A stretch of 64,000 nucleotides of DNA from Jatrophihabitans sp035642535 (GCA_035642535.1 DASQSE010000154.1:10214-74213), one strand, 5' to 3'. Counted from the first letter of the stretch, positions 55,150 to 64,000 are shown. Numbers and translations: made by a program. The notes: generated by a model not told the origin, from the letters alone.

Positions 55150-56307
55150 GTGGACCATCGCACCGGCCTGCCCGTTGTCGGCATGGTGGGCGCCGGCCAA
55201 CTGGCTCGGATGACCCATCAGGCAGCGATCCCATTGGGGCAGTCGCTGCGCATCCTCGCCGACTCGGCGGAAGACGGCGCCGCGCTGGCGGCCGCCGACG
55301 TGGTGCTCGGGAACTACCGGTCGCTGGACGACCTGCGCAGCTTCGCGCGCGGCTGCGACGTGGTCACGTTCGATCACGAGCACGTCCCGAACGAGCATGT
55401 GCGCGCGCTCGTCGCGGACGGCGTTGCCGTCCACCCGGGTCCGGACGCACTGCACTACGCGCAGGACAAGCAGGCGATGCGGGAGCGGCTGACCGCGCTC
55501 GGCATACCGTGCCCCCGGTGGGCCCCGATCGCCGACGCGGCATCGCTGGCCGCCTTCGGCGCCGAGGTCGGCTGGCCAGTCGTGCTCAAGGCGACCCGCG
55601 GCGGATACGACGGCAAGGGCGTATGGATGGCGGACGAGCTCGAGGACGTGCAGGACGTCCTCGCGTCCGGCACGCAACTGCTCGCCGAGGAGCGGGTCGA
55701 GATCGTTCGGGAGCTGGCGGCAACCGTGGCGCGTTCGCCGTACGGGCAGGGCGCGGCCTGGCCGGTTGTCCACACCGTGCAGCAGGGCGGCATCTGCGTC
55801 GAGGTCATCGCGCCGGCACCCGATCTCGCGGACGGCGTTGCGGAACAGGCGCAGTCGCTGGCCCTGCGGATCGCGGCGGAGTTGGGCGTCACCGGCGTGC
55901 TGGCCGTGGAGCTGTTCGAGACGCCGGACGGATTGCTCGTCAACGAGTTGGCCATGCGCCCGCACAATTCGGCGCACTGGACGATCGAAGGCTCGCGCAC
56001 CTCGCAGTTCGAGCAGCACCTGCGCGCGGTGCTCGATTATCCACTCGGCACGACCGAGCGGAGGGCGCCCGTCATCGTGATGGCCAACCTGCTCGCCGGG
56101 CCGGACGACATCGTGCCGAAGGGCATCGACGAGCGGGTGCACCACTTCATGGGGCGCTGGCCGGACGTGAAGCTGCATCTCTACGGCAAGCAGTTCCGGC
56201 CGGGTCGCAAGGTCGGCCATGTCACCGCACTCGGCGACGACCTGCACATGGTCCGGCACCGCGCTCAGGCCGCGGCCGCCTACCTGATGAACGGAGACGC
56301 GGAATGA
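55150..56307 (+). CDS. purK: N5-carboxyaminoimidazole ribonucleotide synthase
   Basis: A 385-residue ATP-grasp enzyme that converts AIR, ATP and bicarbonate to N5-CAIR in purine synthesis. GAGQLARM (about 13-20), DHEHVP (about 79), KATRGGYDGKG (about 148) and VNELAMRPHNSAHWT (about 264) are conserved. GTG start at 55150. It overlaps purE by four bases (ATGA), so both are made together. Divergent from GtrA. Confidence 0.95.
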   Translation: MDHRTGLPVVGMVGAGQLARMTHQAAIPLGQSLRILADSAEDGAALAAADVVLGNYRSLDDLRSFARGCDVVTFDHEHVPNEHVRALVADGVAVHPGPDALHYAQDKQAMRERLTALGIPCPRWAPIADAASLAAFGAEVGWPVVLKATRGGYDGKGVWMADELEDVQDVLASGTQLLAEERVEIVRELAATVARSPYGQGAAWPVVHTVQQGGICVEVIAPAPDLADGVAEQAQSLALRIAAELGVTGVLAVELFETPDGLLVNELAMRPHNSAHWTIEGSRTSQFEQHLRAVLDYPLGTTERRAPVIVMANLLAGPDDIVPKGIDERVHHFMGRWPDVKLHLYGKQFRPGRKVGHVTALGDDLHMVRHRAQAAAAYLMNGDAE

Positions 56308-56798
56308 CCGACGTCGGAATCATCATGGGCAGCGACTCCGACTACGCCGTCATGAGCGCTGCCGCCGAGGCGCTGGCGGAGTTCGACGTCGCGCACGAAG
56401 TGCGCGTCGTGTCCGCGCACCGCACACCACTGGGCATGGCGGAATACGCGCAGCAGGCCGCCGGGCGCGGGCTGAAGGTGATCATCGCCGGTGCCGGTGG
56501 CGCGGCGCACCTGCCCGGCATGGTCGCGTCTCTCACGACGCTGCCGGTGATCGGCGTGCCCGTCCCGCTCAAATACCTCGACGGGATGGACTCGCTGCTC
56601 TCGATCGTCCAGATGCCCGCCGGCGTCCCGGTGGCGACGGTGTCGATCGGCGGTGCCCGCAACGCGGGCCTGCTCGCGGTCCGCGTGCTGGCCGCACAGG
56701 ACGCCGAGTTGGCCGCCAAGCTGGCGGTCTTCCAGGACACCCTCGCCGAGATGGCGAACGCGAAGGACGCCGCGCTGCAAGCTCGCCTGAGCGAGTAA
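56304..56798 (+). CDS. purE: N5-carboxyaminoimidazole ribonucleotide mutase
   Basis: A 164-residue class I PurE. GIIMGSDSDYAVM (about 5-17), VSAHRTPLGM (about 39), GAGGAAHLPGM and GVPV are the substrate-binding segments; the catalytic His lies in AHR. It converts N5-CAIR to CAIR. Starts inside the purK stop. A 23-pair hairpin follows. Confidence 0.95.
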   Translation: MTDVGIIMGSDSDYAVMSAAAEALAEFDVAHEVRVVSAHRTPLGMAEYAQQAAGRGLKVIIAGAGGAAHLPGMVASLTTLPVIGVPVPLKYLDGMDSLLSIVQMPAGVPVATVSIGGARNAGLLAVRVLAAQDAELAAKLAVFQDTLAEMANAKDAALQARLSE

Positions 56799-56830
56799 CC
56801 GCCTCCTGCTGCCCCGCGCCACCGAAGTCG

Positions 56831-56893
56831 CGTCTTCCCCTCTGGTGTGGGCAAATCTCGAGGCCGGATCTGCCCACACCACAGGGGAAGACG
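56831..56893. terminator. Bidirectional hairpin between purE and the EamA gene
   Basis: CGTCTTCCCCT (56831-56841) pairs with AGGGGAAGACG (56883-56893), and TGGTGTGGGCA (56843-56853) pairs with TGCCCACACCA (56871-56881): 22 pairs with one mismatch and a 17-base loop. It sits between converging genes. Confidence 0.75.
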
Positions 56894-56897
56894 GAAC

Positions 56898-57800
56898 CTA
56901 CCCGTCGGCCACGCCGCCGACGGCCAGGCCGGCGGCGATCAGCGCGATGCCGGCCCATACCGCGACGGAGGGCAGGCCGTCGCCGAGCGGCACCCCGATC
57001 CACGCCGCCGCGACGGGCGCGACGCCGGTGAGCAGCCCCGCCCGTCCGGCGCCGATCCGTCCCACACACGAGTACCAGAGGACGAACGCGATCGCGGTGA
57101 CCCCGACGGCGAGGTAGGCGACCGCGAGCAGGTCGGACGCATCGAGTCGGCCCGCCGCTCCCGGCCCTTCGACGGTTACCCCGACGACCCCGAAGGCGAT
57201 CGTCGCCAGCCACGTCGTGTGGACGGAGACGCCCCACGGGCCGTGCCGGCCCAGTACCGGCACGGCGAGCAGTGTGAAGCCCGCCTCGGTCGCCAGGACG
57301 ACCAACGCCCACAGCAGGCCGAGCCCGTCCGTGCGTCCGCCGCCCTCGACGAGCACGGCGCCGCTCGTGACCACGACGGCCGCGAGCAGCACCCGGCCAC
57401 GCGGCCGGCCGCCGTCCAGCATCGGCCCGAGCAGCGCGAGTACCACCGGGACGCACGCGACCGCGACGCCGAGCACCGCCGGTTCCGCGTGCCGCGAGCC
57501 GTGCACCAGCGCGACGTTGAACAGCAGCAGGCCGCTGACCGCGACGCCGCTCAGCCACGCCCACTCGCGGCCGCGCGGTCGCTGGATCCGCTGCCCGCTG
57601 CGCCGCGCGAACCACCCGAGCAACAGGCAGGCGGCGCCGTAGCGCAGCGCCTGCGCTGTGTAGAGCGGTGCGCCGGCGAGCGTCCCGGACACCGCGACGC
57701 TGCCGCCGACGAAGACCATTCCGGCCGCACCACTGACGGCTGCCCGAACGGAGGAGAGTTCGGCAACGGAAGTGCGGACGGTTGCTTCGGACGTGACCAC
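56898..57800 (-). CDS. EamA/DMT-family exporter
   Basis: About 300 residues with ten predicted membrane helices and two internally related halves, as in drug/metabolite transporters (RhaT/EamA). GTG at 57800 is preferred over a TTG at 57842 that would overlap the divergent regulator. The divergent MocR regulator suggests substrate-linked control, perhaps of an amino acid or amine; this is inference from MocR ligands (pyridoxal phosphate, GABA). Confidence 0.83.
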   Translation of the reverse strand: MVTSEATVRTSVAELSSVRAAVSGAAGMVFVGGSVAVSGTLAGAPLYTAQALRYGAACLLLGWFARRSGQRIQRPRGREWAWLSGVAVSGLLLFNVALVHGSRHAEPAVLGVAVACVPVVLALLGPMLDGGRPRGRVLLAAVVVTSGAVLVEGGGRTDGLGLLWALVVLATEAGFTLLAVPVLGRHGPWGVSVHTTWLATIAFGVVGVTVEGPGAAGRLDASDLLAVAYLAVGVTAIAFVLWYSCVGRIGAGRAGLLTGVAPVAAAWIGVPLGDGLPSVAVWAGIALIAAGLAVGGVADG

Positions 57801-57820
57801 GGGTCCATGCTGTACGTGGA

Positions 57821-59281
57821 GTGGTTCCACAAGAAGGACCAATCAATACATTGATAGGTGAACCAATTTCGACGGCACCGGACTTCCTGCTGCTCGACGC
57901 GTCAGCCGCCCCGCCGCGCGGCCGGACGAGCTGGCTCGTCGCCGAACTCCGGGCCGCGATCGCCGACGGCCGGCTGCCCGAGGGCCGCACGCTGCCCGCC
58001 AGTCGCGCCCTCGCGGCCGAGCTGGGCCTCGCGCGTGGCGTCGTGGTGGCCGCCTACCAGCGGCTCGCCGACGAAGGACTGATCGGTGGTCGACAGGGCG
58101 CGGGGACGGTGGTGCTCAATGCCCCGGGGGAGCGGCCGGTGACTGGCCGCCCGCGGCCGTCCACCGGTCTCCGGCTGCCCGTCGCACGGCTGCCGAGCGG
58201 CGCGGGCATCGATCTGTCGCCGGGCGTCCCGGATCTGTCCGCCTTCCCGCGTGCGGGCTGGCAGCGCGCGGAACGGGCCGTCCTCGCCGAGTGCGACGCC
58301 GGCGAGTTCGGCTACGGCGACCCACGCGGCGCCGAAGCGTTGCGCGTCGAGCTGAGCGGCTGGCTCGGGCGCACCCGTGGGCTGCGCGTCCACCCCGACG
58401 ACATCGTGATCGTCGCCGGCGTCGCCCAGGCGCTTGCACTCGTGGCCCGGGCGCTGCTGGCGCGCGGCATCGACTCGATGGCCGTCGAGGACCCGGGCTC
58501 GCGGGGTGCGCTCGATCAGTTGAGGTGGTGGGGAATCCGGCCGGTCCCCGTCCCGGTCGATGAGGCCGGGCTGCAGGTCGATCGGCTGCGCCGCACGCGA
58601 GCACCTGCCGTGCTCGTCACGCCCGCGCACCAGTTCCCGACCGGTTTCGTGCTGGCCCCGGAACGGCGGCGCGATTTGCTCGACTGGGCCGCCGACGCCG
58701 AGCTGATCGTCGAGGACGACTACGACGCCGAGTACCGCTACGACCGCGCTCCGGTGCCGGCGCTGCACGCCAGCGCGCCGGAGCGGATCGCCTACACCGG
58801 CAGCACGTCCAAGACGCTCGCGCCCGGCTTGCGGCTCGGCTGGCTGATCCCGCCGCCGCACCTGCACGACGCGATCGTCGCCGCCAAGCACGCCGCCGAC
58901 CTGGGCAGCCCCACGCTGCCGCAGCTGACGCTGGCCCGGTTGCTCGCGAACGGGCAGTACGAGCGGCACGTCCGGCTGATGCGCGCCCGGCACCGCGCGC
59001 GCCGCGACGCGCTGGCCGGCGCGTTGCGTGCGGTGCTGCCCGACACACGGATCCAAGGCGTGGCGGCGGGGTTGCACCTGTTGATCACGCTGCGCGCCGG
59101 CGTGGACGACGTCGCGCTGGCCGAGCGGCTTCGCGCGGCCGGGGTGCAGGTGCATCCACTTTCCTGGCACCGGGTGCGGCCCGGGACACCCGGCCTGGTA
59201 CTCGGCTACGCCGGCCAGCCGCCCGACCGGCTGCGCGAGGCCGCGGCCGTCGTCGCGCGGGCCGTCGTCAGCGCCCGGTAG
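57821..59281 (+). CDS. MocR/PdxR-type regulator (GntR HTH with aminotransferase domain)
   Basis: A 486-residue protein. An N-terminal winged helix (about 20-85: LVAELRAAIADGRLPEGRTLPASRALAAELGLARGVVVAAYQRL) is fused to a fold-type I aminotransferase domain with the PLP-binding lysine in GSTSKTLAPGLRLGW. Such regulators sense PLP or amino compounds and usually control divergent genes. Start uncertain: GTG 57821 or TTG 57851. A palindrome ATCAAT-AC-ATTGAT (57842-57855) lies at the start and may be its operator. It overlaps the converging CGNR gene by 14 bases. Confidence 0.88.
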   Translation: MVPQEGPINTLIGEPISTAPDFLLLDASAAPPRGRTSWLVAELRAAIADGRLPEGRTLPASRALAAELGLARGVVVAAYQRLADEGLIGGRQGAGTVVLNAPGERPVTGRPRPSTGLRLPVARLPSGAGIDLSPGVPDLSAFPRAGWQRAERAVLAECDAGEFGYGDPRGAEALRVELSGWLGRTRGLRVHPDDIVIVAGVAQALALVARALLARGIDSMAVEDPGSRGALDQLRWWGIRPVPVPVDEAGLQVDRLRRTRAPAVLVTPAHQFPTGFVLAPERRRDLLDWAADAELIVEDDYDAEYRYDRAPVPALHASAPERIAYTGSTSKTLAPGLRLGWLIPPPHLHDAIVAAKHAADLGSPTLPQLTLARLLANGQYERHVRLMRARHRARRDALAGALRAVLPDTRIQGVAAGLHLLITLRAGVDDVALAERLRAAGVQVHPLSWHRVRPGTPGLVLGYAGQPPDRLREAAAVVARAVVSAR

Positions 59282-59822
59282 CGCGCAGCCGGGCGCGGTA
59301 GGCGGCGACGTTCGCGCGGTTGCCGCAGCCCTTGTCACAGAATCGGCGGGACCGGTTCTTCGACAGGTCGACGAGCACGTCGTCGCAGTCGTCAGCCGCA
59401 CAGACGCGCAGCCGGTCGAGCTCGCCGGTGCGGACCACGTCGACGAGCGCCATCGCCGCCTCGACCGCCATCCGGTCGGCGAGTGGCTGATCCGGCGACG
59501 TGGCGTGCAGGTGGTAATCCCATCCGTCGTGCTTGACGAGTTGGGGCAGCGCGCTCGCCTCGCGCAGCAGTTGGTTGATGATCGCGACGGCGCCGTCCTT
59601 GTCCTCGAACCACACCTGCCGCAGCCGGGGGCGCAGCGCCTGCACCGCCTCGAGCTCGGCGCGGGTACGACGCCGGGAGCCCGTCCAGCCCCATTCGGCG
59701 ACGTACGCGTCGAGGCCGGCCAGGTCGTCCAAACCGCCGTCGTACTCGCTGTTGATGAGCGAGACCGCGGCGTTCAGCGCCACCTCGGTGTCATGAGCAA
59801 AAATCAAGTTGACTCCTGTCAC
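59268..59822 (-). CDS. CGNR zinc-finger regulator (ABATE domain)
   Basis: A 184-residue protein with an N-terminal ABATE-type helical domain and a C-terminal CGNR zinc finger: CAADDCDDVLVDLSKNRSRRFC followed by CGNRANVAAYRAR. These proteins are predicted stress- or ligand-linked transcription factors. GTG start. Divergent from the second EamA transporter, which is its likely target. Confidence 0.85.
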   Translation of the reverse strand: MTGVNLIFAHDTEVALNAAVSLINSEYDGGLDDLAGLDAYVAEWGWTGSRRRTRAELEAVQALRPRLRQVWFEDKDGAVAIINQLLREASALPQLVKHDGWDYHLHATSPDQPLADRMAVEAAMALVDVVRTGELDRLRVCAADDCDDVLVDLSKNRSRRFCDKGCGNRANVAAYRARLRATGR

Positions 59823-59876
59823 CTGACCTGACTAGCGTCATGAGCATACGCCGTTTTACTCATTACGGAGGTGAGC

Positions 59877-60827
59877 ATGCGTTTCGGGCTCGGGCTGGCC
59901 GTCCTGTCGGCGGCGACCTTCGGCACGTCCGGCTCGTTCGCCGCCTCGCTGATGGCGGTGGGCTGGACGCCGGGTGCAGCGGTCAGCATCCGCATCGGCG
60001 TCGCCGCGCTCGTCCTGAGCGTGCCTGCCGTCATGCAGCTGCGCGGCCGGTGGTCCGCGCTGCGCGCCAGCCTGCCCACGGTGCTCGTATATGGCATGTT
60101 CGCGGTTGCCGGGGCGCAGTTGTGCTTCTTCAACGCGGTCGATCACGTGTCCGTCGGCGTCGCGCTGCTGCTCGAGTACTCCGGCACCCTGCTCGTCGTG
60201 GCCTGGGTGTGGCTGCGGCACGGGCAACGGCCGCGCCGGCTCACCACGGCCGGGGCAGCCGTCGCGCTGGCCGGGCTGGTGCTCGTCCTCGACCTCACCG
60301 GCTCGCAGCGGGTCGACGTCGTTGGCGTGCTGTGGGGGCTGGGCGCGGCGACCGGGCTCGCCGTGTACTTCGTGATCTCGTCGCATGACGAGAGCCCGCT
60401 GCCGCCGATCGCGCTGGCCTGGTCCGGGCTGACGGTGGGCGCCGTGCTCCTGCTGCTCGCCGGGCTGGTCGGCGCGGTCCCGATGCACGCGTCGACGGCC
60501 GACGCCGACTTCGCGGGGCACCGCACGAGCTGGCTGCTGCCGGTCGCCGGCATGTCGATCGTCGCCGCCGTGATCGCCTACTGCGCGGGCATCGGCGCGG
60601 CGCGCCGGCTCGGCGCTCGCCTCGCATCGTTCGTCGGCCTCTCCGAGGTGCTGTTCGCCGTGCTGGTCGCGTGGGCCCTACTCGCGCAGCGGCCGACGGT
60701 GCTGCAGGCCGTCGGCGGAGTGGTCGTGCTGGCGGGCATCGCGCTCGTCAAGGCGGACGAGCGAGAGCAGCCCGTCGTCGTAGTCGGACCCGAACCGGGC
60801 CTCGAACCCAGCCCCGCTCCGGCCTGA
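59877..60827 (+). CDS. EamA/DMT-family exporter
   Basis: A 316-residue transporter with ten membrane helices in two EamA repeats, including FGTSGSFAASLM in the first helix and GLSEVLFAVLVAWALLAQRP in the last part. GGAGG at 59867-59871 supports ATG 59877. A hydrophilic C-terminal tail (ADEREQPVVVVGPEPGLEP) follows. It resembles the exporter at 56898 in fold only, not closely in sequence. The substrate is unknown. Confidence 0.85.
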   Translation: MRFGLGLAVLSAATFGTSGSFAASLMAVGWTPGAAVSIRIGVAALVLSVPAVMQLRGRWSALRASLPTVLVYGMFAVAGAQLCFFNAVDHVSVGVALLLEYSGTLLVVAWVWLRHGQRPRRLTTAGAAVALAGLVLVLDLTGSQRVDVVGVLWGLGAATGLAVYFVISSHDESPLPPIALAWSGLTVGAVLLLLAGLVGAVPMHASTADADFAGHRTSWLLPVAGMSIVAAVIAYCAGIGAARRLGARLASFVGLSEVLFAVLVAWALLAQRPTVLQAVGGVVVLAGIALVKADEREQPVVVVGPEPGLEPSPAPA

Positions 60828-60841
60828 CCTCCCCACCCTCC

Positions 60842-60896
60842 CGTGATCAACAGGCCCGAACCGTCGTGCCACGGCGGTTCGGCTCTGTCGATCACG
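60842..60896. terminator. Hairpin after the second EamA gene
   Basis: CGTGATC (60842-60848) pairs with GATCACG (60890-60896), and CCGAACCG (60856-60863) pairs with CGGTTCGG (60875-60882); CAG/CTG lies between. It ends 14 bases before the next gene's start. Confidence 0.65.
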
Positions 60897-60909
60897 AGAG
60901 AATGGGGGA

Positions 60910-61500
60910 GTGCGCCAGGTCAACGTTGCCGCCGAGCGGCTGGACCGCTGGCTGGCCGGCTTCGCCGAGCGGCACGGCGAGACCCAGACGATCACCGGTG
61001 CCGACCTCGTCGAGCTCGTGGGCGCGGACGACGCACACGCGTGGGTCGAGGTGCCGTTCCCGCCGCTGACCGGTGACCTCGTGCAACACGTCACCAAGCG
61101 GCGTCGGGTCGGCGTGCTGCTCGTCCGGCGCGGCGGCTACGCGGCGGGCGTCTTCGAAGGCGCCGAACTCGTCGCGTCCAAGGTCGGTTCCAGCTACGTC
61201 CAGGGCACGACGAAGGCCGGCGGGTGGTCGCAGCAGCGATTCGCCCGCCGCCGCGCCAACCAGGCGAACGCCGCATTCGCCGAAGCGGCCGACGCCGCGG
61301 CCCGGGTGCTCGCGGCCGCCGAGCTCGACGCCATCGTCGCAGGTGGCGATCGGGCTGCCGTCCGAGCCGTGCTCGCCGACCACCGCCTCGCCCACCTGCA
61401 CCCGTCCGGACCGTGGCTCGAGGTCAAGGACCCGAGGCAGAAGGTGCTCGCCGCGACGCCCGGACAGTTCCGCGCAGTGCGCATCCGCCTCGACCCGTAG
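60910..61500 (+). CDS. acVLRF1-family peptidyl-tRNA hydrolase (Vms1/ANKZF1-like release factor)
   Basis: A 196-residue member of the actinobacterial Vms1-like release factor 1 group. The diagnostic stretch SKVGSSYVQGTTKAGGWSQQRFARRR (about 96-121) corresponds to the catalytic Gln loop of eRF1-like hydrolases, with a Gln in YVQGTT. Such enzymes release nascent chains from tRNA on stalled 60S/50S particles (known for Vms1; inferred for this group). GTG start. Confidence 0.85.
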   Translation: MRQVNVAAERLDRWLAGFAERHGETQTITGADLVELVGADDAHAWVEVPFPPLTGDLVQHVTKRRRVGVLLVRRGGYAAGVFEGAELVASKVGSSYVQGTTKAGGWSQQRFARRRANQANAAFAEAADAAARVLAAAELDAIVAGGDRAAVRAVLADHRLAHLHPSGPWLEVKDPRQKVLAATPGQFRAVRIRLDP

Positions 61501-61557
61501 CGCGCGCTGGCGATTCCCCCGGTGCGAGCGCGGAGGCGACTCTGGTAGGCAGAACCT

Positions 61558-63204
61558 ATGGGGACTGCGACAACCACGACGCCACTAACCCAGCGCCCGG
61601 CATGGGCCGCCCTCTGGGCGCAGCACAGCAGCATCGCGCAAACTCAGCTGCGCGAGCTGTTCGCCGCAGACCCCACTCGAGGGGAACGGCTCACGGCCCA
61701 GGCATGCGGCATCTACCTCGACTACTCGAAGAACCGGATCAACGACGAGACGCTGCGGCTGCTCCTTCAGCTCGCGGACGAGTCCGGCCTGCGAGCGCGC
61801 ATCGACGCGATGTTCGCGGGCGAGAAGATCAACATCACCGAGGATCGCGCCGTGCTGCACGTCGCGCTGCGGGCGCCGAGCGGGGCCAGCGTGGAGGTGG
61901 ATGGCGTGAACGTCGTGCCGGCCGTCCACGAGGTGCTCGATCGGATGGCCGAATTCGCGACGTCCATCCGCAACGGCAAGTGGCTCGGGCATACGAGCAA
62001 GCCGATCCGTAACGTCGTCAACATCGGCATCGGGGGCTCGGACCTCGGCCCGGTGATGGCCTACGAGGCGCTGCGTCACTACAGCGCCCGCGAGTTGACG
62101 TTCCGCTTCGTCTCCAACATCGACGGGACGGATTTCGCCGAAGCAACGCAAGACCTCGATCCGGCCGAGACGCTGTTCATCGTCTCGTCCAAGACGTTCA
62201 CGACGCTCGAGACGATGACGAACGCCGCGACGGCGCGCGACTGGCTGCTCGCCACGCTCGAGGACAAGGCCGCGATCGCGAAGCACTTCGTCGCCGTGTC
62301 GACGAATTCCGAGGCGGTGTCGGACTTCGGCATCGACGTCATGAACATGTTCGGCTTCTGGGATTGGGTCGGCGGCCGGTACTCGATGGACTCGGCCATC
62401 GGGCTGTCGACGATGATCGCCATCGGCCCGGACGCCTTCGGCGAGTTGCTCGCCGGCTTCCACGAGATGGACGAGCACTTCCGCACCGCGCCGTTCGACG
62501 AGAATCTGCCGGTGCTGCTCGGCCTCCTGACCGTGTGGTATGCCGACTTCTTCGGGGCGCAGACGCAGGCCGTCCTCCCGTACGATCAGTACCTCAAGCG
62601 GTTCCCGGCCTACCTCCAGCAGCTGACGATGGAGTCCAACGGCAAGCACGTCACGCTCAGCGGCGAGACGGTCGACTACCCGACGGGGCCGGTCTACTGG
62701 GGCGAGCCGGGGACGAACGGGCAGCACAGCTTCTACCAGCTGATCCACCAGGGCACCGAGTTGATCCCGGCCGACTTCATCGGCTTCGTCCACTCGCTGA
62801 ACCCGCTCGGCCAGCACCATGATCTGCTCACCGCGAACGTCTTCGCGCAGGGCGAGGCGCTCGCGTTCGGTAAGACGCCGGAGCAGGTGGCCGCCGAGGG
62901 CACGGCGGATTGGCTCGTCCCGCACCGCGTCTTCGAGGGCAACCGGCCGTCCAACACGCTGCTGCTCGACCGGCTCACGCCGCATGCGCTGGGCACGCTC
63001 GTCGCGTTGTACGAGCACAGCGTGTTCACACAGGGCACGATTTGGTCCGTCAACTCCTTCGATCAGTGGGGCGTCGAGCTGGGCAAGGTGCTGGCGAAGC
63101 GGGTGGCCGGCGAGCTGTCGTCGGACGGCGATCCTGATCTGCAGCACGACAGCTCCACCAACGCACTCATCCGCCGCTACCGCGCGGCCCGTCGAGAGGG
63201 TTAG
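61558..63204 (+). CDS. pgi: Glucose-6-phosphate isomerase
   Basis: A 548-residue Pgi that interconverts glucose-6-phosphate and fructose-6-phosphate. GIGGSDLGPVMAYEAL, FIVSSKTFTT, GGRYSMDSAIGL, LPYDQYLKRFPAYLQQLTMESNGK and GTNGQHSFYQLIHQG are the active-site blocks, with the final Lys motif SFDQWGVELGK. Followed after four bases by gnd, so the pair links glycolysis and the pentose phosphate pathway in one transcript. Confidence 0.96.
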   Translation: MGTATTTTPLTQRPAWAALWAQHSSIAQTQLRELFAADPTRGERLTAQACGIYLDYSKNRINDETLRLLLQLADESGLRARIDAMFAGEKINITEDRAVLHVALRAPSGASVEVDGVNVVPAVHEVLDRMAEFATSIRNGKWLGHTSKPIRNVVNIGIGGSDLGPVMAYEALRHYSARELTFRFVSNIDGTDFAEATQDLDPAETLFIVSSKTFTTLETMTNAATARDWLLATLEDKAAIAKHFVAVSTNSEAVSDFGIDVMNMFGFWDWVGGRYSMDSAIGLSTMIAIGPDAFGELLAGFHEMDEHFRTAPFDENLPVLLGLLTVWYADFFGAQTQAVLPYDQYLKRFPAYLQQLTMESNGKHVTLSGETVDYPTGPVYWGEPGTNGQHSFYQLIHQGTELIPADFIGFVHSLNPLGQHHDLLTANVFAQGEALAFGKTPEQVAAEGTADWLVPHRVFEGNRPSNTLLLDRLTPHALGTLVALYEHSVFTQGTIWSVNSFDQWGVELGKVLAKRVAGELSSDGDPDLQHDSSTNALIRRYRAARREG

Positions 63205-63208
63205 AGCC

Positions 63209-64000
63209 ATGCAGCTCGGCATGATCGGACTGGGCCGGATGGGCGCGAACATCCTCCGGCGCATCATGCGTGACGGCCACACGGCGGTGGCCTTCGATAC
63301 CAATTCGAAGACCGTCGATCAGCTGGCCGAGGCAGGCGCCGTCGGTGCGGAGTCGCTGGAGGACTTCGTCGCCAAGCTCGATACGCCGCGCGTGGCGTGG
63401 GTGATGATCCCGGCCGGCATCACCGACAAGGTCGTCCAACAGCTCGCCGACCTGATGGAGGACGGCGACATCATCATCAACGGCGGCAACTCGAACTACC
63501 GCGAGGATTACGACCGGGCCGCCGCGCTGCTCCCGCGCGGCATCCACTACATCGACGTCGGGACGAGCGGTGGCGTGTGGGGCCTCGAACGCGGCTACTG
63601 CCTGATGATCGGTGGCGACGACGAAGCGGTGCAGCACTGCGACCCGCTCTTCCGTTCGATCGCCCCAGGGGTGGGTTCGATCGGCCGCACGCTCGGCCGC
63701 AGCGGAGAGCCGACGCCGGAGGAGATGGGCTACCTGCACTGCGGGCCGAGCGGGGCCGGGCACTTCGTCAAGATGGTGCACAACGGCATCGAGTACGGGC
63801 TGATGGCTGCCTACGCGGAGGGACTCAACGTGCTCGCCAAGGCGAACGCCGGGTCGAACGAGCAGGCGCACTCGGCCGAGGAGACGCCGCTCGACCAGCC
63901 GCAGTACTTCCAGTACGACCTCGACATCGCGAAGGTCGCCGAGGTTTGGCGCCGCGGCTCGGTGATCTCGTCCTGGCTGCTCGACCTCACCGCGGGTGCG
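63209..64000 (+). CDS. gnd: 6-phosphogluconate dehydrogenase, decarboxylating (3' end beyond window)
   Basis: The first 264 residues of a short-form Gnd. The Rossmann start MIGLGRMGANILRRIM, INGGNSNYREDYDRAA, DVGTSGGVWGLERGYCLMIGG and GPSGAGHFVKMVHNGIEYG with the catalytic Lys are present. It oxidises 6-phosphogluconate to ribulose-5-phosphate and CO2. The short-form family is often NAD-dependent; cofactor use cannot be confirmed here. Truncated by the window edge. Confidence 0.94.
   Translation, partial: MQLGMIGLGRMGANILRRIMRDGHTAVAFDTNSKTVDQLAEAGAVGAESLEDFVAKLDTPRVAWVMIPAGITDKVVQQLADLMEDGDIIINGGNSNYREDYDRAAALLPRGIHYIDVGTSGGVWGLERGYCLMIGGDDEAVQHCDPLFRSIAPGVGSIGRTLGRSGEPTPEEMGYLHCGPSGAGHFVKMVHNGIEYGLMAAYAEGLNVLAKANAGSNEQAHSAEETPLDQPQYFQYDLDIAKVAEVWRRGSVISSWLLDLTAGA

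Overview
The window is a very GC-rich stretch of an actinobacterial chromosome. There are no insertion sequences, phage genes, CRISPR arrays, tRNAs or rRNAs that I can see. Actinobacterial markers are the accE-accD5/birA neighbourhood, SOS boxes of the TCGAAC-N4-GTTCGA type, an ImuA'/ImuB/DnaE2 mutasome, an Rv2578c-type radical SAM protein carrying an intein, an acVLRF1 release factor and frequent GTG starts. The type IV pilus cluster and absence of sporulation or flagellar genes suggest a unicellular or weakly filamentous actinomycete, but I cannot name a genus.

Layout. 1-3156: accE (partial), accD5, birA and a PH-domain membrane protein. 3186-14557: a type IV pilus locus, pilB-pilT-pilC, then pilA, three minor-pilin-like genes and pilM-pilN-pilO. 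14625-17159: a CBS-domain protein and an intact GGDEF-EAL protein on the other strand. 17246-23643: a hydrolase/TetR pair around a near-perfect operator, then an SOS-controlled dnaE2 translationally coupled to the intein-containing radical SAM gene. 23776-33853: mixed metabolism and secretion (DGPF protein, broken FAD oxidoreductase, PIG-L deacetylase, ChrA, two tandem sedolisin proteases, flavodoxin, and an MFS/ECF sigma/pentapeptide operon). 33934-36565: imuB and imuA' under a perfect SOS box. 36584-39851: CMD/HxlR pair, hydrolase, DUF1801 protein, broken SDR. 39887-47523: HrpA helicase, DUF3052, MBL hydrolase, a DGPF/ECF42 sigma pair and a SnoaL-like protein. 47624-54504: copper-type cupredoxin with SHOCT protein, BNR-repeat protein, DUF480-methyltransferase fusion, nitroreductase. 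54589-64000: GtrA, purK, purE, two EamA exporters each beside its own regulator, acVLRF1, pgi and gnd (partial).

How parts work together. The pilus genes form an assembly machine (PilB extension motor, PilT retraction motor, PilC platform, PilMNO alignment complex, pilin and minor pilins). Three promoters resembling the FliA/WhiG sigma consensus (TAAA-N15-GCCGATAA) lie before pilB, before pilA and before the GGDEF-EAL gene. This suggests one sigma factor controls both pili and c-di-GMP turnover, as reported for the WhiG/RsiG switch in Rubrobacter. A second theme is mutagenic DNA repair: dnaE2 and imuA'-imuB each carry a LexA box, and the radical SAM gene downstream of dnaE2 belongs to a photolyase-like family.

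The gene order accD5 / birA / PH-protein / GtrA / purK / purE is contiguous in Mycobacterium tuberculosis (Rv3280 to Rv3275c). Here it is kept in order and orientation but split by about 51 kb between the PH-domain gene and GtrA. Most convergent gene ends carry long nested inverted repeats, two of which belong to one sequence family.
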